Assembly (NCBI GenBank): GCA_964572045.1
Contig: CAZNEI010000022.1
Coordinates: forward strand, 1 to 41,128
Direction of reading: 5' to 3'
Length of the DNA stretch: 41,128 nucleotides
Origin: CBDCKR01 sp964572045
GTDB lineage: Bacteria; Gemmatimonadota; Gemmatimonadetes; Longimicrobiales; Gaopeijiaceae
The notes below the pieces were generated by a model that made no database searches, was not told where the DNA came from, and was given only the letters and a program-made list of their open reading frames with translations. Of the stretch, positions 35,610 to 41,128 are shown in pieces (within the stretch, counting starts at the first letter, position 1; each line of letters begins with the position of its first letter). The translations under genes were made by a program, and so were the position numbers.

Positions 35610-37517
35610 CTATTCAACGATCTCGTAGTCGGCCTCGACGACCTCTTCCTTCTCCTCGGACTTCTTCGACGCCGGCCGCTCGTCTTCCGCGTCAGCGGGC
35701 TGGGTGTCGGCGGCTTGCGCCTGGTACATCTCCTGGCCGGCCGCGCTGAAGGCCTGCATCAACTCATCGCGGGCCGAGTGGAATCTGGCCGTGTCGTCTC
35801 CCTTGAGCGCCTGCTTGGCCCCCGCCACGGCCTCGTCGAGCCGCCCCTTCGTGCCCTCGGAGACCTGATCGCCCCACTCCTCGGAGTCCCTCTCGACCTG
35901 ATAGACCAGCGAGTCGAGCTGATTGCGAGCCTCGACCTGCTCTCTCCGCCCCTCGTCCTCCTCGGCGTGGACCTTGGCGTCCTTCACCATCCTGTCGATC
36001 TCGATGTCGCTCAGGCCGCTCGACGCTTCGATCCGGATCTTCTGCTCCTTGCCGGTGGCCTTGTCCCTGGCCGACACCTGCAGGATGCCGTTGGCGTCGA
36101 TGTCGAATGTGACTTCGACCTGCGGCATGCCGCGGGGTGCGGGCGGGATCCCGGTGAGCTGGAACTTTCCGATCGTCTTGTTGTCGAGGGCCATCTTCCG
36201 CTCGCCCTGGAGCACGTGGATCTCGACGGTCGTCTGGTTGTCCTCGGCCGTTGAGAAGACCTCCGCCTTTTCGGTGGGAATGGTCGTGTTGCGCTCGATG
36301 AGCGTCGTCATGACACCTCCAAGCGTCTCGATCCCCAACGAAAGCGGCGTGACGTCGAGCAGGAGCACATCGGTCACGTCGCCCGCGAGCACTCCTCCCT
36401 GGATCGATGCGCCGATGCCGACGACCTCGTCGGGATTCACGCCCCTGTGCGGATCCTTGCCGAAGAACTCGGCGACGACCCTCTGGATCTTGGGGATCCG
36501 GATCGAACCGCCCACGAGGATCACCTCGTCGATGTCGGACGCCTGGAGGCCGGCGTCCCTAAGGGCCTTCTCCATCGGCGGGATGGTGCGCTGCACGAGG
36601 TCGTCGACGAGCTGCTCGAGCTTGGCGCGAGTCAGCAGGTAATTCATATGCTTCGGACCTTCCTGGGTCGCCGTGATAAAAGGCAGATTGATATCCGTCT
36701 GGTGGGTCGACGAGAGCTCCATCTTCGCCTTCTCGGCGGCTTCCTTGAGGCGCTGCAGTGCCATCGCGTCTCGGGAGAGGTCGACGCCCTGATCCTTCTT
36801 GAACTCCCCGACGAGCCAATCGATGACCCTCTGGTCGAAGTCGTCACCGCCGAGGTGCGTGTCTCCGTTGGTCGACTTCACCTCGAAGACGCCATCACCG
36901 AGCTCGAGGATGGAGATGTCGTAGGTACCTCCTCCGAGGTCGAACACGGCGATCTTCTCGTCCGTATTCTTGTCTAGACCGTACGCCAGAGCGGCGGCAG
37001 TCGGCTCGTTGATGATGCGAAGCACCTTGAGGCCAGCGACCTTGCCGGCGTCCTTCGTGGCCTGTCGTTGGGCGTCGTTGAAGTACGCCGGCACGGTGAT
37101 CACTGCCTGCTCGACCTTGGTGCCCAAGTAGTCCTCGGCCGTCTGCCGCATCTTTTGCAGGATCATTGCCGAGATCTCGGGGGGCGTGAACGTCTTGCGC
37201 GCATTGGGGACCCTCACTTGGACGCGGCCCTTGGAGTCGGTCGCGAGCGCGTAAGGGACGAGCTTCTCCTCCGCCTTGACCTCCGGGCCCTTGCGGCCCA
37301 TGAAGCGCTTGATGGAGAAGATCGTGTTCTCCGGATTGGTGATCGCCTGCCGGCGCGCCACTTGGCCCACAAGGCGCTCACCGTCCTTCGTAAACGCCAC
37401 CACAGAGGGAGTTGTACGACCGCCCTCCGAGTTGGGGATGACGACAGGCTCGCCCCCCTCCATGACGGCGACCACCGAGTTGGTGGTCCCGAGGTCGATG
37501 CCGATAACCTTTTCCAT
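35610..37517 (-). CDS. dnaK: Molecular chaperone DnaK (Hsp70)
   Basis: A 635-residue Hsp70. The nucleotide-binding domain contains IGIDLGTTNSVVAVMEGGEP, the signature IAVFDLGGGTYDISILELGD and VILVGGSIRIPKIQRVVAEF. The substrate-binding domain has DVTPLSLGIETLGGVMTTLI. The helical lid ends in an acidic tail (ADTQPADAEDERPA) and finishes EADYEIVE. The ATG at 37515-37517 has GAGGAG about seven bases upstream; the longer frame to 37604 has no homology. No grpE or dnaJ is adjacent, and no CIRCE inverted repeat is visible in the 323-base upstream gap, so the heat-shock control mode is not shown by the sequence. Confidence 0.98.
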   Translation of the reverse strand: MEKVIGIDLGTTNSVVAVMEGGEPVVIPNSEGGRTTPSVVAFTKDGERLVGQVARRQAITNPENTIFSIKRFMGRKGPEVKAEEKLVPYALATDSKGRVQVRVPNARKTFTPPEISAMILQKMRQTAEDYLGTKVEQAVITVPAYFNDAQRQATKDAGKVAGLKVLRIINEPTAAALAYGLDKNTDEKIAVFDLGGGTYDISILELGDGVFEVKSTNGDTHLGGDDFDQRVIDWLVGEFKKDQGVDLSRDAMALQRLKEAAEKAKMELSSTHQTDINLPFITATQEGPKHMNYLLTRAKLEQLVDDLVQRTIPPMEKALRDAGLQASDIDEVILVGGSIRIPKIQRVVAEFFGKDPHRGVNPDEVVGIGASIQGGVLAGDVTDVLLLDVTPLSLGIETLGGVMTTLIERNTTIPTEKAEVFSTAEDNQTTVEIHVLQGERKMALDNKTIGKFQLTGIPPAPRGMPQVEVTFDIDANGILQVSARDKATGKEQKIRIEASSGLSDIEIDRMVKDAKVHAEEDEGRREQVEARNQLDSLVYQVERDSEEWGDQVSEGTKGRLDEAVAGAKQALKGDDTARFHSARDELMQAFSAAGQEMYQAQAADTQPADAEDERPASKKSEEKEEVVEADYEIVE

Positions 37518-37840
37518 GTCCGCTCCTCTACGAGCCTGGTGTGGGTCCCACTGGCGCCCCGGTCGAGGCGACCCTGCGTCCTTCTCCTGGCCCGGCCTGT
37601 GCAACGATCATGCCCGATCGAGCGCCCCGAACGCCGCCAGATTGACGCGTTTCGGCCCGCACCCTGCAAGAATGGCACGCCCTGCGGATCCCAGGTGCTC
37701 GGCGCCGCGGGTGATCCGCCGACCCGACGCCGCTCCTGGGGGCCGGCCTGTTTTGGCAACCGACGGCCCAATCGTTACCGTTGCAGCCGCGCTCTGCTGG
37801 TCGATCGCCTCTCGCTCTCCCACGAACCGGAGCCGACGTT
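37518..37840. other. Divergent promoter region between dnaK and nupC
   Basis: This gap holds no supported gene. It must carry the leftward dnaK promoter and the rightward nupC promoter. I looked for CIRCE (TTAGCACTC and its inverted partner) and saw none. On the dnaK strand a CTTGCAGG element about 155 bases upstream is only weakly like a heat-shock -35. Confidence 0.5.
37753..37781 (+). promoter_or_regulatory. Candidate promoter for the nupC-punA operon
   Basis: TTGGCA (37753-37758) and TACCGT (37776-37781) lie 17 bases apart, 60 bases before the nupC ATG. The -35 matches TTGACA at 5 of 6; the -10 is poor (3 of 6). Eye-matched only. Confidence 0.35.
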
Positions 37841-39364
37841 ATGACGCGGCCCTCGGTGGGCACCCGCTTCTTGTGGACCGCGGCAGCGGTCCTGCTTGTC
37901 ACCGGAGCCGGGCGCGCCGGTCACGCCGACCCGGGCTCGTCCGAAGCGGCGGTCGCTGACCGGGCCCTGGCGGCGTCGCTTCGGGCGGTGGACGCCGGGG
38001 GGTCGGCTCCCCCTCAGGCGTTGTCGATCGACCGGAACCTCGACACTCCGTTCCTCGAGCGTGTTCGTTCCTTCCTGGGGCTGCTCTTTCTGGGGCTCAT
38101 CGCATGGCTCCTGAGCGTCAACAGGAGGGTCGTGCCGTGGCGGGTCGTCCTGTGGGGCTTGGCGCTCCAGCTGATCTTCGCGGTCTTCATCCTCAAGACA
38201 CCGACCGGCGGATTCCTCTTCGACGGTCTCAACCGTGCGGTGCTGGCCCTCCTCGGCTTCACCCTGGACGGCGCCCGCTTCATCTTCGGGAACCTCGTCT
38301 GGGACAACGTGCCCGTCGGGGAAGGGCCGGCCGGTCCTGAGGGGCAGGGGCTCTTTCGGCCCACGGAAGGGGAGGTGGCCAACACGGGGGCGCTGATCGC
38401 CTTCAATGTCCTGCCCACCATCATCTTCTTTTCGTCGCTCATGGCGGTGCTGTACCATCTCGGGGTCATGCAGGTCATGGTCAAGGCCTTTGCCTGGGTC
38501 ATGCAGCGTACGATGCGCACCTCCGGCGCCGAGACCCTTGCGGCCGCCGGCAACATCTTCGTGGGGCAGACCGAGGCACCCCTGCTGATCAAGCCGTTCA
38601 TCGGTCGGATGACCCGCTCCGAGATCATGGCGGTGATGACCGGCGGATTCGCCACCGTGGCGGGAGGGGTGCTCGCCGCGTACGTGGGAATGCTGGTCGC
38701 GTTCTTCCCCGACATCGCGGGCCATCTTATGGCCGCGTCCGTCATGTCTGCGCCAGCGGCGCTGGTCGCCGCCAAGTTGATGTATCCCGAGACGGCCGAG
38801 CCCGAGACATCGGCGACCCTGGAGATGAAGGTGGAGCGGTCCGACCCGAACTTGATCGGTGCCGCGGCCCGGGGGGCGTCGGAGGGACTCTATCTGGCCC
38901 TCAACGTGGGGGCGATGCTCCTTGCATTCGTGGCCCTCGTCTTCATGGTAGACGGCCTTCTCGGGCTGGTCGGAGGGCTGGTGGGTCTACGGAGCCTGTC
39001 GCTTCAGGGCATCCTCGGATGGGTCTTCTCGCCGATCGCCTGGCTCATGGGGATCGCCTGGGAGGACGCTGCCGAGATCGGGGCGCTGCTGGGGATGAAG
39101 ACCGCGCTGAACGAGTTCTTCGCCTATCTGCAGCTGGCTTCGATCCTGGCCGAGGGCGCCGACCTCCAGCCCAGATCGATCGTCATAGCGACCTACGCGC
39201 TGTCGGGATTTGCCAATTTCTCGTCTATCGCGATCCAACTCGGCGGGATCGGTGGGATCGCTCCGGACCGGAGGGACGATCTCGCTCGCCTCGGGCTGCG
39301 CGCCATGGTCGGGGGCACGCTCGCGGCGTTCATGACGGCCGCCATGGCGGGGATGCTGATATAG
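37841..39364 (+). CDS. nupC: Concentrative nucleoside transporter, NupC/CNT family
   Basis: A 507-residue Na+ or H+ driven nucleoside importer. It has at least nine hydrophobic segments (e.g. FLGLLFLGLIAWLLSVNRRV, LWGLALQLIFAVFI, FNVLPTIIFFSSLMAVLYHL, GVLAAYVGMLVAFFPDIAGH). CNT family signatures are present: the LQLIFAVFILKTPTG stretch, GNIFVGQTEAPLLIKPFIGR, MTGGFATVAGGVLAAYVGM, MKTALNEFFAYLQL and ALSGFANFSSIAIQLGGIGG. The first 85 residues contain an extra signal-like segment (RFLWTAAAVLLVTGAGRAGH) and a polar spacer before the normal first helix. I start at ATG 37841. It is followed after 23 bases by a nucleoside phosphorylase, making an import-and-cleave unit. Confidence 0.94.
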   Translation: MTRPSVGTRFLWTAAAVLLVTGAGRAGHADPGSSEAAVADRALAASLRAVDAGGSAPPQALSIDRNLDTPFLERVRSFLGLLFLGLIAWLLSVNRRVVPWRVVLWGLALQLIFAVFILKTPTGGFLFDGLNRAVLALLGFTLDGARFIFGNLVWDNVPVGEGPAGPEGQGLFRPTEGEVANTGALIAFNVLPTIIFFSSLMAVLYHLGVMQVMVKAFAWVMQRTMRTSGAETLAAAGNIFVGQTEAPLLIKPFIGRMTRSEIMAVMTGGFATVAGGVLAAYVGMLVAFFPDIAGHLMAASVMSAPAALVAAKLMYPETAEPETSATLEMKVERSDPNLIGAAARGASEGLYLALNVGAMLLAFVALVFMVDGLLGLVGGLVGLRSLSLQGILGWVFSPIAWLMGIAWEDAAEIGALLGMKTALNEFFAYLQLASILAEGADLQPRSIVIATYALSGFANFSSIAIQLGGIGGIAPDRRDDLARLGLRAMVGGTLAAFMTAAMAGMLI

Positions 39365-39387
39365 ACAGGGCCTCCACGCACGTCGAC

Positions 39388-40194
39388 GTGGCCCAGGCGG
39401 CCCGGGCGCTCCGAGCCCGCATCCCCCAGGATCCCGAGATCGTCGTCGTGGCTGGATCCGGGCTCGCTGCCCTGGCCGACATCGTGGACGAGCCGGTGAG
39501 CGTCGAGTTCACCTCCGTTCCCGGCTTTCCGGCCACCGGCGTGGCGGGCCATGCGGGCAGCTACGTCTTCGGCTGGCTCGTGGGGCGGCCCACGCTCCTT
39601 CAGCTCGGCCGCTTCCACGCGTACGAGGGCCACGCAACGGCTGTCGTGGCGGCCCCCGTTCGGGTCGCGGTGCGCCTCGGGGCTCGGACTCTCGTCGTGA
39701 CCAACGCGGCCGGGGGAGTCGACCCGGATTTCGCGCCCGGCAGCCTCGTGCTCATCGACGACCACCTCGACCTCACCCACAGGAGTCCCTTGGCGGGCCC
39801 GGTCCACGGAGGCGAGGCCCGCCATCCGGACATGAGCCGGCCCTACGACGCGGGGCTCCAGCAGCTGGCCCTAGGGGCGGCACGCGACCTCAGAATTCAG
39901 TTGCGCCGCGGCACCTACGCGGGCGTCCTGGGCCCCAGCTTCGAGACGGCTTCCGAGGTCCGCATGCTCGCCACCCTCGGCGCGGACCTGGTGGGGATGT
40001 CGACCGTCGCGGAGGTCATCACGGCGAAGGCCTCGGGCCTGCGGATCCTCGGCATATCGGTGGTCACCAACGCTGCATCGGGGGTGTTGGGCCGAGACCA
40101 GATTCTCGTCCACGATGACGTCTTGAGGGTTGGCGAGAGAGCGGCGGTTCAGCTGGGGGCCCTTCTCAAGTGCGTCTTTCGCGAGCCGACTTGA
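39388..40194 (+). CDS. punA: Purine nucleoside phosphorylase, trimeric class
   Basis: A 268-residue protein splitting purine nucleosides with phosphate. The motifs of the trimeric PNP class are in order: VVVAGSGLAALADIVDEPVS (phosphate loop), GRFHAYEGHATAVVA, VVTNAAGGVDPDFAPGSLVL, IDDHLDLTHRSPLAGPV, GPSFETASEVRMLATLGADL with the base-binding Glu, and VGMSTVAEVITAKASGLRIL then SVVTNAASG with the base-binding Asn. The start is uncertain: GTG 39388 gives MAQAARALRARIPQDPE and fits homologues, but its RBS is weak (AGGG about 15 bases away), so coupling to nupC is likely. Its last 29 bases overlap the 3' end of the convergent thiD. Confidence 0.93.
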   Translation: MAQAARALRARIPQDPEIVVVAGSGLAALADIVDEPVSVEFTSVPGFPATGVAGHAGSYVFGWLVGRPTLLQLGRFHAYEGHATAVVAAPVRVAVRLGARTLVVTNAAGGVDPDFAPGSLVLIDDHLDLTHRSPLAGPVHGGEARHPDMSRPYDAGLQQLALGAARDLRIQLRRGTYAGVLGPSFETASEVRMLATLGADLVGMSTVAEVITAKASGLRILGISVVTNAASGVLGRDQILVHDDVLRVGERAAVQLGALLKCVFREPT

Positions 40195-41005
40195 CTGCGT
40201 TCCCGGGGTCCGGGGCCGGCACGAGGTGGTTCACGGGCCCGTGCCCGGCCCCGAGGCGCGGCGCGGATCCGAGGGCGCGAACCACGAAATCAATCGCAGC
40301 GTCCGCGGCGTCGGTGAGAGAACGCCCCCGCGCCAAACCCGCGGCCAGGGCCGCCGAGAGCGTGCATCCGGTGCCGTGGCCGGCGGTGGTCTCGAGGCGG
40401 GGTCGCGACCAGACGTGGCGGATCTCGTCGGTGATCAGCACGTCCACGGCCTCGACGCCTTGGAGGTGGCCGCCCTTCACCAGGGCTGCCCGGGCTCCCA
40501 TGCGGAGCAGCTCGTGGCCCGCCGCCTCCAGGTCGTCGGGTCCCTCGATCGAGCGACCGGTCAGGATTCTTGCCTCATGGGCGTTTGGAGTGACCGCGGC
40601 GGCGAGGGGGATCAGCTCCGTCCGAACGGCCTCCACGGCGTCTTGGGCAAGCAGCGGATGTCCGGTGCTCGACACCATGACCGGATCGAGGATGTAGTGG
40701 CCGAGGCGGTGGTCGCGGATGCCGGCCGCCACCGTGCGAACCAAGTGGGCCGTTGCAAGCATCCCGGTCTTCACGGCGGCCGGCGCGAGGTCGGTGACCA
40801 CCGCGTCGATCTGGGCACGGACCACCTCCCCGGGCACCGGGTGCACAGCGTGCACCCCCAATGTGTTCTGCGCCGTCACCGCGGTCACCGCACTGCACCC
40901 GAACACGCCGAACGCGTGGAAGGTTTTGAGATCCGCCTGGATGCCGGCGCCGCCGCCGCTGTCGCTGCCGGCGATTGTGAGGGCCACGGGAGGTGAGTTA
41001 TCCAT
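40166..41005 (-). CDS. thiD: Hydroxymethylpyrimidine (phosphate) kinase
   Basis: A 279-residue ribokinase-fold enzyme phosphorylating HMP and HMP-P for thiamine synthesis. It starts PPVALTIAGSDSGGGAGIQA with the substrate loop, has VTAVTAQNTLGVHAVHPVPG, the DPVMVSSTGHPLL segment, TPNAHEARILTGRSI, and the anion-hole motif GHGTGCTLSAALAAGLARG with the catalytic-type Cys/Gly. The ATG at 41003-41005 is preceded immediately by a TGA in another frame and no clear RBS. I saw no convincing TPP riboswitch in the 123 bases available upstream. It converges on punA with overlapping 3' ends. No other thiamine gene is in view. Confidence 0.94.
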   Translation of the reverse strand: MDNSPPVALTIAGSDSGGGAGIQADLKTFHAFGVFGCSAVTAVTAQNTLGVHAVHPVPGEVVRAQIDAVVTDLAPAAVKTGMLATAHLVRTVAAGIRDHRLGHYILDPVMVSSTGHPLLAQDAVEAVRTELIPLAAAVTPNAHEARILTGRSIEGPDDLEAAGHELLRMGARAALVKGGHLQGVEAVDVLITDEIRHVWSRPRLETTAGHGTGCTLSAALAAGLARGRSLTDAADAAIDFVVRALGSAPRLGAGHGPVNHLVPAPDPGNAVKSARERRT

Positions 41006-41128
41006 TCAATCAGGGATAGGAAGGTCGGTGATCGGCTTCGAGCGGGTGTCCGATGCCAATCTACCGGAATCCGATCGTAGCCACGACGAGCCCCGCCCAG
41101 CGAGCGGCGCGACGAGTGCCCTCATGCC

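Noticed and set aside
37518..37840. CIRCE element for dnaK
   Set aside because: Neither half of the inverted repeat is present in the gap.
41006..41128. TPP riboswitch or the end of another gene upstream of thiD
   Set aside because: No clear TPP-aptamer core is visible. A 40-codon open minus-strand frame ends at the thiD ATG but has no recognisable protein features, and the window edge prevents a decision.

Overview
This GC-rich window (roughly two-thirds G+C by eye) is bacterial chromosome with mostly housekeeping genes. The run aroC-aroK-topA-trmFO-xerC-hslV-hslU, a tig-clpP-clpX-lon-engB operon, strong use of GTG/TTG starts and ATGA/GTGA overlaps, and a sigma-54 activator with a non-standard front end fit Gemmatimonadota or a related FCB-side lineage. 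That assignment is inferred from gene order and style only; no 16S rRNA or phylogeny is available here.

Layout. (a) 1-3.2 kb is debris: a scrap of a tyrosine-recombinase 3' end, a frameshifted GAF/histidine-kinase/receiver gene, and a zinc-metalloprotease gene that looks cut at its 5' end. (b) 3.2-8.5 kb, minus strand, is a compact five-gene catabolic operon: acyl-CoA dehydrogenase, AtuA, a separate AtuA-C-terminal-like small protein, enoyl-CoA hydratase and the carboxyltransferase subunit of a biotin-dependent acyl-CoA carboxylase. Four of the five stop/start junctions are tight and three are ATGA overlaps. It resembles leucine/acyclic-terpene (Liu/Atu) degradation. (c) 9.1-10.5 kb holds an RsbW-like ATPase and a VanZ-family membrane protein separated by sparse DNA. 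(d) 11.0-20.1 kb, plus strand, is the shikimate/topoisomerase/tRNA-modification/recombinase/HslVU block, ending with a 43-residue small ORF that has a strong ribosome-binding site. (e) 20.1-23.2 kb is a second graveyard: a fragment of the same histidine-kinase family as in (a), a scrap of a secreted-protein domain, an intact FprA-type NADP-ferredoxin reductase, a broken cytochrome P450 C-terminus and a broken integrase of the same family as in (a). (f) 23.3-26.6 kb carries gcvT, mogA and a sigma-54 activator. (g) 26.7-37.5 kb, minus strand, is a proteostasis run: dnaK, an HtrA protease, tRNA-Leu(UAG), trigger factor, ClpP, ClpX, Lon, EngB and a small lipoprotein. (h) 37.8-41.0 kb has a nucleoside transporter, a purine nucleoside phosphorylase and a convergent thiD.

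Functional reading. The intact genes describe a heterotrophic cell with branched acyl-CoA catabolism, nucleoside salvage and a physically concentrated protein-folding/proteolysis locus. Eight protein-quality-control genes (hslV, hslU, lon, clpX, clpP, tig, an htrA and dnaK) lie within 20 kb. The two debris zones share the same two gene families (GAF kinase and integrase), which points to repeated gain and decay of an integrase-linked accessory segment between conserved blocks. I saw no CRISPR array, no rRNA, no intact insertion sequence and no intact defence system. The best candidates for something undescribed are the 43-residue ORF with its leader hairpin, the split AtuA operon, and the duplicated start of the RsbW-like gene.
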